From NCBI RefSeq assembly GCF_016724845.1, contig NZ_CP068082.1:930001-994000 (forward strand): 64,000 bases of DNA, read 5' to 3'. Within the stretch, counting starts at the first letter, position 1. Every line of letters starts with the position of its first letter. Both the position numbers and the translations under genes were made by a program. This DNA comes from Sphingobacterium spiritivorum. GTDB lineage: Bacteria > Bacteroidota > Bacteroidia > Sphingobacteriales > Sphingobacteriaceae. The notes beneath the pieces are model-generated. The model searched no databases, was not told where the DNA came from, and saw only the letters and a list, made by a program, of their open reading frames with translations. Positions 46,065-54,857 of this stretch are shown here, in pieces.

Positions 46065-48473
46065 TCAGAAATTCATTATTAATTTAACACTGATATTTCG
46101 TCCCATATTGAATACACCCATACGCCCGGTTACGGGGTTTTCAGAAGCATACTTCAACCTACTTAAATGGTTCTGATAAGCTATATCAGCAAGGTTTTCG
46201 CCACTGATGTACAAAGACATAAAGTCGCTTCGGTTGAATGCCTTTATATTTGTCCCAATTCCTGCACTTAAAAGCGTGTAAGCTGGTGTTGCGGTTTCCG
46301 TTCCGTAAGCACTGAAAAATTTATCCTGCTTAAAGAAACGGTCAAGACCGAATTTGATATAGGCGTTAGAAAACGTATGATTAACCTCCTTTAATTCAGC
46401 TTTGATTTCTCCCCTGTATCGTGGGGCAGGAATAAACGGCAAATACTTTGAGCTTTCGGGCTGGTTGCTTTGGGTAGCCTGAACATAAGAAAATGAGTTT
46501 TCCAAATGCAGCCAATCCATCGGATGGGGATGTATATCCAGATAAATTTCGCCGCCAAGCAAGGTGGCATTTCCTGAAGTATAATGAAACCCAGGAGCCG
46601 GGTCTGTGGGGTCAGGAAATATCTCTGAACCATCATTCGCCGCCATTTTTTCCAAATAGATATAGTTTTGAATGAAGTTTACAAATGGGGTAAACTCTAA
46701 CGTGATATGTTTGGAATTAAGGAAATATGCAACATCCACCTGATGGCTGATTTCTGATTTTAAATCAGGTCTTCCGATGATATACCGAAATGTTCCCTCG
46801 TGTCTTCCGTTGGCAGAAAGCTCTGTGCTGTTCGGTGCTCTGAAACCTCTTGATACGTTGAATTTGAATGTGGAATTTTTATCCGCTTTGTACGATAATC
46901 CCAAACTCCCCGAAATGCCATTGTAGTTCTTATCAAAGGCAGTAAATTTCAAGCTCGCATCGGAATTTGTACCGGAAACAGGATTGTCGTCTTCATCGAG
47001 GTAAAGTTCTTGGGAGTTCATATACCTGTTGTCGAACCTGATGCCTCCGGCTAAAGTGAGCCTGTCAAAAAAAGTTTTCTGTGTGAAAACAAATCCACCT
47101 GCATCAAACAGATAATAGGCAGGTATCATAAATTCCTCCCCTTTGTTGGTATTGGACTGCCACATACCACCGATACCGACCGAAGTTTCCCAATCGTTTG
47201 ACTTTTCAAAATTATATCGCACATTATAATTCAGCGTGTTCAAGTCAAAGAACAAAGCCGGTTGGTCGGGAGCGGAAGGGTCTTCGTGCTCTCTTCGCTT
47301 GTTATTTTGAAAACCGAAGTCGGCATTAAGTGTTCCTTTATCCAATATGAAATAACTGTTTGAAGCTACTCCAATATGATTTATCTTCTGATGCGGAAAA
47401 CCTGTTTTATACCCTTTCAAATCTTCGTCCGTTGCAACCATTTCATCACCATTGGCATTTTCGTAGATAAATCTTCCTAATTCATCTCTTTCTCCCTCTA
47501 CAAGGTTAAGGGTGTTGTTATAAGAGCTTACGGTCAGGTGCGAGTGTCCCCAGCTTTTGTTTATTCCCAAAAACAAGCTGCCGTTGAGTTCCTTAAAGCC
47601 CGAATTAAACACTTTACCGTCATAGGCGTTCTGATAATTGCCCGCAAATTTGTTGCTGAACCTGCCGAGCCATTGGAAGCCGTCTTTATTCCCCGCATTG
47701 GAAACGGAGTAGCCTATGAGGTTGTTATTACTTTGGTAATTGGTAGAAACCTGTGTTTTTACCTGTCCCAACGGCAAAGCTTTCGGAGCAAGGAAATTAA
47801 GTACTCCCGCAATACCGTCCGAACCGTACATCAGGCTTCCGGGACCTTTGACAACTTCCACCCTGTCCACCGCATTCTCGTCTATCTCGATACCGTGTTC
47901 ATCGCCCCATTGCTGTCCTTCTTGCCGAATACCATTGTTCAATGTGATTACTCTGTTAAATCCCAAACCCCGAATGGTCGGCTTTGAAATTCCTGCACCG
48001 GTAGTTATCTGGTTTACGCCGGGTATGTTCCGCAAGCCGTCTATCAAATTGGTGGCAGTATTCTGTTTCAAGGTATGACCGTCCACCGCTTTAACAATAA
48101 CAGGGCTTAGCTTTAGCTCTGTTGAGCGGGCTACACCTGTAATAATCAATTCGTTCAGCTCTGTAACAGCTGGGCTTAACAGAAAGTCCATAACCGTATC
48201 TTTTTCAATGGTTATTTTTTCGATTATCGACTGATATCCTATAATGCTTACTTCTAAAAGATAAATTCCCCGTTTGAGATTTCTGATTTCATAATTACCG
48301 TCTGTGTTGGTTGATGTTCCTGTTTTAAGGTCGGCAATATAAATCGATACTCCTGCTAAGCTATGATTTATGTCTTTGGCTTTGATCGTACCCGAAATTT
48401 TGTTTTGTGCAAATATGTTTTCAGTTGATAGTAATATGGCGATTGCCATCAAAATTTTTGATATTGATTTCAT
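46065..48473 (-). CDS. TonB-dependent receptor associated with copper cargo
   Basis: 802 residues. The signal peptide is MKSISKILMAIAILLSTENI, then FAQN. A carboxypeptidase-like domain (ISGTIKAKDINHSLAGVSIY) is followed by the plug (IRGLGFNRVITLNNGIRQEG, LMYGSDGIAGVLNFLAPKAL) and the barrel, ending NISVKLIMNF. The plug resembles that of the ZnuD-like receptor at 3507 (EGQQWGDEHG against EGQQWGNEHA). It lies between the two Cys-rich genes. The N-terminus is shared with the DUF3347 protein through the duplicated segment. It imports a metal complex or a small ligand by TonB; copper is possible from context. Uptake within resistance cargo is odd, so release of a chelate is an alternative. Confidence 0.85.
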   Translation of the reverse strand: MKSISKILMAIAILLSTENIFAQNKISGTIKAKDINHSLAGVSIYIADLKTGTSTNTDGNYEIRNLKRGIYLLEVSIIGYQSIIEKITIEKDTVMDFLLSPAVTELNELIITGVARSTELKLSPVIVKAVDGHTLKQNTATNLIDGLRNIPGVNQITTGAGISKPTIRGLGFNRVITLNNGIRQEGQQWGDEHGIEIDENAVDRVEVVKGPGSLMYGSDGIAGVLNFLAPKALPLGQVKTQVSTNYQSNNNLIGYSVSNAGNKDGFQWLGRFSNKFAGNYQNAYDGKVFNSGFKELNGSLFLGINKSWGHSHLTVSSYNNTLNLVEGERDELGRFIYENANGDEMVATDEDLKGYKTGFPHQKINHIGVASNSYFILDKGTLNADFGFQNNKRREHEDPSAPDQPALFFDLNTLNYNVRYNFEKSNDWETSVGIGGMWQSNTNKGEEFMIPAYYLFDAGGFVFTQKTFFDRLTLAGGIRFDNRYMNSQELYLDEDDNPVSGTNSDASLKFTAFDKNYNGISGSLGLSYKADKNSTFKFNVSRGFRAPNSTELSANGRHEGTFRYIIGRPDLKSEISHQVDVAYFLNSKHITLEFTPFVNFIQNYIYLEKMAANDGSEIFPDPTDPAPGFHYTSGNATLLGGEIYLDIHPHPMDWLHLENSFSYVQATQSNQPESSKYLPFIPAPRYRGEIKAELKEVNHTFSNAYIKFGLDRFFKQDKFFSAYGTETATPAYTLLSAGIGTNIKAFNRSDFMSLYISGENLADIAYQNHLSRLKYASENPVTGRMGVFNMGRNISVKLIMNF

Positions 48474-48507
48474 TTGGAAACTTAAAAAGTATTAATAAGG
48501 ATTCTAT

Positions 48508-48527
48508 AAAAGCCAGACCTGGCTTTA
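48508..48527 (-). terminator. Hairpin after the second Cys-rich gene
   Basis: AAAAGCCAGACCTGGCTTTA pairs along nearly its full length, with imperfections at the centre and at one end. It holds the same position relative to the Cys-rich gene as the palindrome at 45409-45428. Its retention in both copies supports a terminator role. Confidence 0.6.
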
Positions 48528-48595
48528 TAAAACGTGTATTGTGAATAGGCGGTAAATCAACCGACTTTGCACATCTATGGCTATACAGTATTAAT

Positions 48596-48982
48596 TTAAG
48601 CTATTTTAGGCGGTTGCCAAATGGAAGATTCCCTTGAAGAATAAGCGCGTTGCTGGTATAGAGGATAAGATTTCTTACTTTCAAAAATTAAAGTATTTTG
48701 AACATATTTAGAAATCTGGGGTGTTGCAGAAAAACTATTAGGAGAGCTGTGGCACGACGTAGGCCCACAATTTCCGGAACATTCATTGCTTGTGGCGTCT
48801 TTAGATTTACAGCAGTCTTTCTCGCAATGATCTTCTGAATGATCTTGCTTTTTGTCACTACAATATGATTTATTCCTGGTGACAATTTCTTTGGAATGAG
48901 AATTACAGGCATATGACTGCGCTGGGATTAAGAATAACCCAAATACGCATATAATCATTAAAATGTTAATCCTTTTTAACAT
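48596..48982 (-). CDS. Cys-rich secreted protein, copy 2
   Basis: 128 residues, paralogous to 45499-45885. The N-terminus (MLKRINILMIICVFGLFLIP) and the motifs DHCEKDCCKSKDATSNECSG and CGPTSCHSS are retained, and the end SSIWQPPKIA matches. One Cys of the first pair has become Tyr (KSYCSDK against KSCCSAN). The conserved C-terminus suggests that both copies are under selection. It is the first gene upstream of the TonB receptor on the minus strand. Family unknown. Confidence 0.72.
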   Translation of the reverse strand: MLKRINILMIICVFGLFLIPAQSYACNSHSKEIVTRNKSYCSDKKQDHSEDHCEKDCCKSKDATSNECSGNCGPTSCHSSPNSFSATPQISKYVQNTLIFESKKSYPLYQQRAYSSRESSIWQPPKIA

Positions 48983-49149
48983 ACAAAAATCAAAATACGT
49001 TACAAAGATAATGGTATAATTCGAATTATTTTTGCTTTAGTTCAGGCATTTATTACTGTACCATATTGAAATTAGTATCATCTGCTGTTCGCGATGAATT
49101 AATAGAATATACTTCAATTTAAATTTTAGCGTGTAGGATATAAAAGAAA

Positions 49150-51153
49150 CTATTCTTTTTTTTCATGCAAATGCTGTAATTCAGGATCATTGTTAATCCG
49201 CTCCGTTTCCCTGTTTATAATATGAACAATGTCTGATTTTATCTGACGGTAATTACGCTCAATATCCCGTTTCATATTATCCATTCCATTTTCATCAATA
49301 AAAGATAAGATGTTCGGTATCTTCTGATACGCTTTGGTTTCGGCAGCTACCTTTTCATTATCTACAACAATTTCAGCGTGAAATATCTTTTGTTCGATGC
49401 GCTCATCGAAGTTGTCAGATACAGAGCCGACAAACAGACCCTGTGTAAGCGTTGAAATTTTGGAAGCAGGGATAAGGCTGTCTAATTGTGTGGATATAGA
49501 GGTCGATTTATCGTTACGGTTGATGGTCATGCTCTGGCGTTTCTGCAATACTTTTCCGAAGCGTTCCGAAAGGCTTTTTGCTGTTTCGCCAACCACCTGA
49601 CCGCTGAAAATATTACCTACCGTATTTTGAATTACTTTGCTTTCCTTATCGCCATAATCTCGGGTTAATTGCGAAAAATCCTGAAAGCCCAAACACACAG
49701 CAACCTTATTACTACGGGCAGTGGCTATCAGGTTGTCCAAGCCCCTGAAATATATCGTCGGCAATTCGTCTATGATAACCGAACTCTTTAACTGCCCTTT
49801 CTTATTAATGAGTTTGACAATTCTCGAATTGTAGAGTCCTAAAGCTGCGGAGTAAATATTTTGTCTGTCGGGGTTATTACCTACACAAAGTATCTTAGGT
49901 TCTTTGGGGTTGTTGATGTCCAATGAAAAATCATCGCCTGTCATTACCCAATACAACTGCGGTGATATCATTCGTGACAAAGGGATTTTAGCCGATGCAA
50001 TTTGTCCCTGCAACTGGTCTTGTGCTCCGCCTTGCCAAGCATCCATAAATGGTGAAAGATAGTTTTCCAAATCAGGATACGAAGTTAAAATGGTAAATAC
50101 ATCCGAATACTTTTTATTCAGCAATTCAATGGCGTGTGGAAAGGTGCAATACTTACCATTCTCGTAAATTTTTAAAAACCAGATGATAGCCGCTAAAAGA
50201 ATAATTGGAGATTCGACAAAGAAATCTCCTTGTTTTTGTATCCAGCTTCTGTTGAGGTTCAACATAATCGTGTAAGCGGCTTCGTAAGCATCGGATATGT
50301 CAGTCATAAAATCTGGATTGAGCGGATTGCAACGATGGCTCTTGCGTGGATCGTCAAAGTTGATGACGTAGAACTTTGGTTTTATTTCGTACTTATCCTG
50401 ATGTTTCAATAAATGATTATAAGCAATAGTAGAAAGGTCGTCAAACTTGAAATCGTAGATATACATCGAAAAACCTTTTTCAATTTGTTGCTTGATATAA
50501 TTGTTAACGACGGCATACGATTTACCAGAACCCGGAGTCCCCAAAACAATCGTTGCTCTGAAAGGATTTACGATATTGATCCAGCCCTTGTGTTCCTTTT
50601 TATTGTACCAAAATTTAGTAGGCAGGTTTACGGAATATTCATTTTCCATCAATTTGGTTTCCTGCATAAAACTTTCGTTCTCCATATTGAAAACATCATC
50701 CATCAGGTTGTTTTTCAATAACCTGCTTATCCAAACCCCAGCCATCAGCAAAGCAATATAACCTAGTCCGATAGTCAGTATATAAAAGAATGTGCCAATG
50801 ATGGGCGACAACTTTAACAGTGGTGTATTCAGAAAGAACAGCAAAAAACCAATTCCCAAAGCCACGTAAATCTTTGACCAGGTTATCTTCTCGTTCTTCA
50901 CGCCTTTGGTTCCCAAACAGCTTAAAGCCAATAACACGATTGCAAATACTTTGGTATATAAAGTATGCGAAAACAAACCGGCTGTTCGGTCAAAATTCCC
51001 TAATATTTTATTGATTACTTCTAGTGTCCAGCCACGTTCCATAAAGAAACCATAACAAAACCAATAAAGATGCATCAGTACTAATAGAATACTAACTGCT
51101 CTCATAAAAGCCATTATTTTGGCTAAACCTCTTAAATCGTCTTCTCCTTGCAT
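49150..51153 (-). CDS. mobC: MobC, VirD4-like coupling protein of the ICE
   Basis: 667 residues. Membrane segments at the N-terminus (AVSILLVLMHLYWFCYGFFM and others up to about residue 150). The Walker A motif is LGTPGSGKSYAVVNNYIKQQ near residue 206, Walker B is SSVIIDELPTIYFRG, and FQDFSQLTRDYGDKES holds a TrwB-like sensor. The coupling protein brings the relaxase-DNA complex to the mating channel. In CTnDOT-type elements mobC directly follows mobB. Here a mercury cassette (51.35-52.53 kb) lies between them. A copy of the dispersed repeat sits 61 bp upstream. Confidence 0.9.
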   Translation of the reverse strand: MQGEDDLRGLAKIMAFMRAVSILLVLMHLYWFCYGFFMERGWTLEVINKILGNFDRTAGLFSHTLYTKVFAIVLLALSCLGTKGVKNEKITWSKIYVALGIGFLLFFLNTPLLKLSPIIGTFFYILTIGLGYIALLMAGVWISRLLKNNLMDDVFNMENESFMQETKLMENEYSVNLPTKFWYNKKEHKGWINIVNPFRATIVLGTPGSGKSYAVVNNYIKQQIEKGFSMYIYDFKFDDLSTIAYNHLLKHQDKYEIKPKFYVINFDDPRKSHRCNPLNPDFMTDISDAYEAAYTIMLNLNRSWIQKQGDFFVESPIILLAAIIWFLKIYENGKYCTFPHAIELLNKKYSDVFTILTSYPDLENYLSPFMDAWQGGAQDQLQGQIASAKIPLSRMISPQLYWVMTGDDFSLDINNPKEPKILCVGNNPDRQNIYSAALGLYNSRIVKLINKKGQLKSSVIIDELPTIYFRGLDNLIATARSNKVAVCLGFQDFSQLTRDYGDKESKVIQNTVGNIFSGQVVGETAKSLSERFGKVLQKRQSMTINRNDKSTSISTQLDSLIPASKISTLTQGLFVGSVSDNFDERIEQKIFHAEIVVDNEKVAAETKAYQKIPNILSFIDENGMDNMKRDIERNYRQIKSDIVHIINRETERINNDPELQHLHEKKE

Positions 51154-51213
51154 TATTTTTAATTTTAATGTTCGGGCGTGAATTTAAAGACTATAAAGAT
51201 TGGCTTTGGAAAA

Positions 51214-51248
51214 GTGGTAGTGGATGGCGGTGAGTGGCAGGGTTCGGC
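51214..51248 (-). repeat. Dispersed two-part repeat, copy 3
   Basis: On the minus strand: GCCGAACCCTGCC, 7 bp (ACTCACC), GCCATCCACTACCAC, with the halves again 20 bp apart. It lies 61 bp upstream of mobC in the same orientation. It agrees better in the first half than in the second. Confidence 0.6.
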
Positions 51249-51354
51249 TGGGTCATAAGAGGTATAGCTTCTATACCCCTTTTATATAGTAATATTTATA
51301 GGTAGTAAAATAAAAATACTTTAGTTATATCGACCTTCTTTTGTTTTATACCCG

Positions 51355-51561
51355 TTAGCAACATTTTTTGTTTTGCTGAATAGGTGGACAAGGAACATTT
51401 CCATAACTACAATAAACACAACAGTCGCCTTGCTTTGGTTTAAGAACATGTTTGCACTTTTCACATTCGTAAAAATATTGGCAAGCATCTGTCGGCATTG
51501 TTTCTTCTTTCTTGTGTCCGCAGTTGGGGCAAGTGATTATTGATTGCAATTTGATTTCCAT
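51355..51561 (-). CDS. GDCCVxC-domain small metal-binding protein of the mer cassette
   Basis: 68 residues with five CxxC- or CC-type elements: ITCPNCGHKKEETMPTDACQ, YECEKC, then QGDCCVYCSYGNVPCPP and a CC end. The GDCCVxCSYG motif names the GDCCVxC domain found next to MerT/heavy-metal transporters in Bacteroidota. It is a cytosolic protein with no signal. It begins 7 bp after merTP on the same strand and ends the cassette. It could shuttle Hg(II) or another soft metal; the function is inferred from context. Confidence 0.85.
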   Translation of the reverse strand: MEIKLQSIITCPNCGHKKEETMPTDACQYFYECEKCKHVLKPKQGDCCVYCSYGNVPCPPIQQNKKCC

Positions 51562-51568
51562 TTTAATT

Positions 51569-52162
51569 TTAATTTTTCGCGGTTACAGAATACCCTGTTG
51601 AGTTTATTGCTTTTTCAATTTCAGAAATATTTGTTTTCGAGTTGTCAAACTCTACGATTGTATTTCCATTTTCATAAGAAGCTTTTAGATTGACAATCCC
51701 TATCAATTTATTCACTTCGTGATTTATGTGTTCTTCACAACTTGCACAAGTCATTCCGCTAATCGTAAATTCTACTTTTTCAATATTGGATTTGTCCACT
51801 ATTATGATTTGCTTTTCTGTCTTTGGGTAGAAAACACTTGAATAATATGGAAAAGCAAGCATTACTATTGCAAATGATGTTACAATTCCTAAAAACGTTT
51901 TCGACTGAATGAATTTTGGTTTTTCTGCTGTTTCACAATTGCAATCAATTTGCTTTTTAGGCTTTAACTTTTGATACCAAGCAAAACCAAGAACCAAAAT
52001 TGTCAAACCGATAAAATACGGTCTGAAAGATTCAAGCCAAGAAAAAGTGGAGGCAAGTCCGCTTGTTCCTGCAATGAGAGCCAAAACTGGTGTAACGCAA
52101 CAAAGTGAAGCTGCAATTGCAGTCAAAAGTCCTGCGCCGATAAGTTTGTTGTTTGTTTTCAT
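51569..52162 (-). CDS. merTP: Mercuric transport protein MerTP (MerT-MerP fusion)
   Basis: 197 residues. The N-terminal half is MerT-like, with three or four membrane helices and the first-helix CC pair (TAIAASLCCVTPVLALIAGT). A CNC motif follows in the loop (IDCNCETAEK). The C-terminal half is a MerP-like HMA domain with the loop SGMTCASCEEHINHEVNKLI. It takes up Hg(II) across the inner membrane for reduction or efflux. It overlaps the upstream ArsR/MerR-type gene by four bases and precedes the GDCCVxC gene by 7 bp. No merA reductase lies in the window, so this is a partial mer cassette, or one whose merA is elsewhere. Confidence 0.92.
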   Translation of the reverse strand: MKTNNKLIGAGLLTAIAASLCCVTPVLALIAGTSGLASTFSWLESFRPYFIGLTILVLGFAWYQKLKPKKQIDCNCETAEKPKFIQSKTFLGIVTSFAIVMLAFPYYSSVFYPKTEKQIIIVDKSNIEKVEFTISGMTCASCEEHINHEVNKLIGIVNLKASYENGNTIVEFDNSKTNISEIEKAINSTGYSVTAKN

Positions 52163-52533
52163 ATTGCTTCTATGACTTTGTTTTCATCAAGTATTTTAAA
52201 AAACGGTTTTAGCAATTTTTCATATTCCTTGGTCAATGAATAAAAAATAGTTTGGGCCTCCCTGTCTGTTTCTACTAGATTACGGTCTTTAAGTTTTCGT
52301 AAATGTTGTGAAACTGCCGAGATTGTCATTCCAAGAACGTCGCTTATATCGCAAACACAAAGTCGTTTTTCTTCGTAAAGTAGGAAGAGAATTTTAAGTC
52401 TTACGGTATTTCCTGCCAATTCAAGCCCATTCGATAAATAATCAAACGAATCGTTAAGCTCTAAAACCCGGTCTTTACAGCGGTTTATTTGTTCAATGTC
52501 TGCTTGTTGACGTATACAAGAATTATTACCCAT
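52159..52533 (-). CDS. ArsR-family metalloregulator of the mer cassette
   Basis: 124 residues from the ATG at 52533. The winged helix reads LAGNTVRLKILFLLYEEKRL, then CVCDISDVLGMTISAVSQHL and RKLKDRNLVE. The CVCD at the end of helix 3 matches the soft-metal site of ArsR/SmtB sensors. Cys at position 6 (NNSC) and 19 (RCKD) could add ligands. The promoter upstream is a good Bacteroidota type, TTTG-N19-TATATTTG, with a dyad in the spacer, which fits autorepression. The stop overlaps merTP (ATGA). It senses Hg(II) or another thiophilic metal; the exact metal is not known. Confidence 0.88.
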   Translation of the reverse strand: MGNNSCIRQQADIEQINRCKDRVLELNDSFDYLSNGLELAGNTVRLKILFLLYEEKRLCVCDISDVLGMTISAVSQHLRKLKDRNLVETDREAQTIFYSLTKEYEKLLKPFFKILDENKVIEAI

Positions 52534-52537
52534 AGTG

Positions 52538-52568
52538 CAAATATAGTTAATTCGTTTATTTAAGCAAA
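52538..52568 (-). promoter_or_regulatory. Bacteroidota-type promoter of the mer cassette
   Basis: On the minus strand TTTG (52565-52568), a 19-bp spacer and TATATTTG (52538-52545) match the -33/-7 consensus TTTG-N19-21-TAnnTTTG. The spacer holds TTAA...TTAA ends, a weak dyad that the ArsR-type product may occupy. The -7 box lies 5 bp upstream of the ATG at 52533, so the leader is very short. Confidence 0.75.
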
Positions 52569-52629
52569 TGCTAAAATACAATTTAACAAATCGTTTTAAA
52601 AGCAGATTTTAATTCCAAAAGATGACTTA

Positions 52630-53910
52630 CTATAGTCTTCTTTTCTTTTTCTTCATCCTATTAGCAAAATCCTGTTCCTCGTAATCTTCCCTCTGTGCTT
52701 CAGGTATGAGCAAACCTCCAAAGGCTTCTATCAAACCGTCTTCGTGTTTTTCAGTATTTAAGAAGTCGAACAAATGATGTGGTTCTTCCGCAGGTAAATC
52801 CTCCGTATCAGTTGGTTTGGACAATTTTGGTAGGGGTGCAACTGGCTCTTTAATCTCCGCTTTGATATTATTGTTCCAATAATCATTAAAGGTATTGGCA
52901 GAAAGTTCTTTTGCCAATCGTGAACCGTTCCAAACGCTTTTAGAGTTGTGGTCAATGAACGACATACCGTAAATTCGTCCGGTATCGTTTCTGCGTATCA
53001 CTACATTGATACCTTGCTCGCCTAACTGTTTTTTAAAGCTCAATTCGTCAACCGTTGATTGCAGGGCAATGGTAACGGCTGATTTTAAAGTCTGTTTGGT
53101 TGCGGTATCTTTCAGGGTTGTTTTGCATTTCGCAAAATGCAATTCCAAAGCCGGAAGCCCTGCGTTCTTTCCGAAAAACGAAGCCTTGAACGGATGTCCT
53201 GCTTTTTCGCCTTTCTCATTCAATGGAATGTACAATAAACCCTGCTGTGCCTTTCCGTGTAATTCTCCCTCCACTTTCTCGGTGGTAATATTGAACAGGG
53301 AAAGCAAAGCATTGTATTCTCCCAAAGTTTGGTATTGATAATAGTTCGGCAAGTGGCGAATGACCGAAGCAATCTGACTTTTTATATCACTTGCCCGATA
53401 ATCCACCGGACGAAAAACCTTATCATTGTGATTACGTTCTTTGTCCGTTGCGGGTATCAGACCGTGTTTTCTTTCCAGTTCACGGCATACACTCATAGAC
53501 CGCATTTTCTCAAAACTATCCGAAATTTTCACGCCCTGTTCGTCCACGCAGACCGATACGATATGGATATGACTACGGTCAATATCGGTATGTTTGAAGA
53601 CCACAAAAGGCTGTTCGCCGTAACCCATTTCACGCATATATTCTTCCGCCATTTCCCTAAACTTATCATCATCTACATTATCCTTGGGATCAGGATTGAG
53701 CGAAATATGCAACGTATGTTTCTCGGTATTGCGGTTGGCGATGAGATAAGGAGCAAAAGATTGGGCTAATTGTGCTACGGAATAATGTCCGTTAGCAGTT
53801 TCAATTATCTTATTGGCGAACAAAATTTGTCCATTTTCGTTCTCCACTTTGAGCTGATTATATGCCAAGGCTCCGTATAAATTTGCGCTTCTACCAATTT
53901 TCGCAATCAT
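52630..53910 (-). CDS. mobB: MobB relaxase of the ICE
   Basis: 426 residues. The relaxase/mobilization nuclease domain begins MIAKIGRSANLYGALAYNQL and shows HTLHISLNPDPKDNV and FVVFKHTDIDRSHIHIVSVC, where the HxDxxHxH arrangement forms the metal site. The Tyr or other nucleophile lies in the N-terminal segment. The relaxase nicks oriT and leads the strand to the recipient. It starts 8 bp after the mobA stop on the same strand. In CTnDOT it is followed directly by mobC, but here the mer cassette starts 96 bp later. Confidence 0.92.
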   Translation of the reverse strand: MIAKIGRSANLYGALAYNQLKVENENGQILFANKIIETANGHYSVAQLAQSFAPYLIANRNTEKHTLHISLNPDPKDNVDDDKFREMAEEYMREMGYGEQPFVVFKHTDIDRSHIHIVSVCVDEQGVKISDSFEKMRSMSVCRELERKHGLIPATDKERNHNDKVFRPVDYRASDIKSQIASVIRHLPNYYQYQTLGEYNALLSLFNITTEKVEGELHGKAQQGLLYIPLNEKGEKAGHPFKASFFGKNAGLPALELHFAKCKTTLKDTATKQTLKSAVTIALQSTVDELSFKKQLGEQGINVVIRRNDTGRIYGMSFIDHNSKSVWNGSRLAKELSANTFNDYWNNNIKAEIKEPVAPLPKLSKPTDTEDLPAEEPHHLFDFLNTEKHEDGLIEAFGGLLIPEAQREDYEEQDFANRMKKKKRRL

Positions 53911-53918
53911 TTCTGCTG

Positions 53919-54353
53919 TTATTTTTTCAGATATTTTACATCAAATTCTTCCGTTATCTGGACAATTTCTTTAAACAAGGCGGTCATTTCAGCCGTATGT
54001 TTTTCCAATTTATAGAGATATGCTGCTGCCTTTTTCTCCGAAAAGTTCTTATACAATAGCTTTACGACCTGATTATAATTCACGCCAATAGATCGAAATT
54101 GACTGTGAAACGAAGTCAATCGCATATAAAAATCAATTGTTCCTTTGTCTATTTTAACAGATTTTATCGTCTTATCGAAGATGCAAGAGGTTATAAAATG
54201 TGCCTTAACCTGCATACCGGACTTTTCAAATAAGTCAAGAAAACGGGCATGCTCTTCCTCATTAAAGGAAATCGTGTACCGGATTTTAGCGGGATCGTTT
54301 TTTAGAGGACGCCCGCCCTTTTTTAACTGCTTTCTGCTGTTTTCATTCATCAC
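53919..54353 (-). CDS. mobA: MobA, relaxase accessory protein
   Basis: 144 residues. The N-terminus is basic (NSRKQLKKGGRPLKNDPAKI), followed by the ribbon-helix-helix-like YTISFNEEEHARFLDLFEKS. The C-terminus has a coiled segment (NQVVKLLYKNFSEKKAAAYL). MobA proteins bind oriT and recruit MobB. The gene starts at 54353 beside the non-coding region that holds inverted repeats. It precedes mobB by 8 bp. Confidence 0.88.
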   Translation of the reverse strand: MMNENSRKQLKKGGRPLKNDPAKIRYTISFNEEEHARFLDLFEKSGMQVKAHFITSCIFDKTIKSVKIDKGTIDFYMRLTSFHSQFRSIGVNYNQVVKLLYKNFSEKKAAAYLYKLEKHTAEMTALFKEIVQITEEFDVKYLKK

Positions 54354-54413
54354 TAATCCATTTTTAATTCATACAAAACGCCGACTTCGGAGGACGTTTT
54401 CTGCCCCTGGCAG

Positions 54414-54469
54414 GGCAAGTTGTTTTGAGCATCGGAAATCTTTTCGAGATGCTCAAAACACAACTTGCC
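54414..54469. repeat. Inverted repeat in the oriT-like region
   Basis: GGCAAGTTGTTTTGAGCATC (54414-54433) is paired with its complement at 54448-54469, which has two extra bases (a GT insertion) in the middle. The loop is 14 bp. Its location 60-115 bp upstream of mobA suggests an oriT recognition hairpin. Confidence 0.6.
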
Positions 54470-54649
54470 GTGTTCTTTCGAACACAAAAATCCGCCCTGC
54501 GGGACGGATTAAATATAACAGGAAAAAACAGCTTGATGCTGTTCACTGTTACTTCCGATTTGTCTAAAAAGGCTTTGCATAAATCTGTTGTTAAAATTCA
54601 TTTCACAAAGTAAAGCCTTGCTTTTAAGAGTGTTGCAATACAACACCCA

Positions 54650-54684
54650 GCCAAACAATGCCTTTGGATGCCAAACACTGCCAC
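54650..54684 (+). repeat. Dispersed two-part repeat, copy 4
   Basis: GCCAAACAATGCC, 7 bp (TTTGGAT), GCCAAACACTGCCAC. The halves start exactly 20 bp apart. It is 345 bp upstream of traA in the same orientation and sits in the oriT-like region. Confidence 0.7.
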
Positions 54685-54799
54685 ACAACAAATAGCGGAT
54701 AAATCATTCGCTTTATTTGCCCTACAGTTTTAATACAGGTAGTAAAAAAAAGAAACAGGGAATGAAAGAAATTGGGTTTGCATAAAGACAATTTGCAAT

Positions 54800-54857
54800 A
54801 AAAGCATAAGGTTTTAAAAGTATAAAAATGTAAAAGCATAAAAGCGGTAAAGCATTT
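54800..54857 (+). repeat. 16-bp iterons upstream of traA
   Basis: AAAAGCATAA (54800), AAAAGTATAA (54816), AAAAGCATAA (54832) and TAAAGCATTT (54848) begin exactly 16 bp apart. A further GAAAGCATAA at 54912 lies 64 bp, four periods, further on. The spacing is neither a full nor a half helical turn multiple. Tandem sites before a ParA-type gene suggest a binding site for TraA or its partner. Confidence 0.65.

Larger units (their letters stand above)
48405..49000. repeat. Duplicated segment, copy B: TonB receptor start, hairpin, Cys-rich gene
   Basis: Homologous to 45290-45910 and in the same orientation. The two copies bracket the TonB receptor gene. Recombination between them would delete that gene with one Cys-rich gene. 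Confidence 0.8.
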
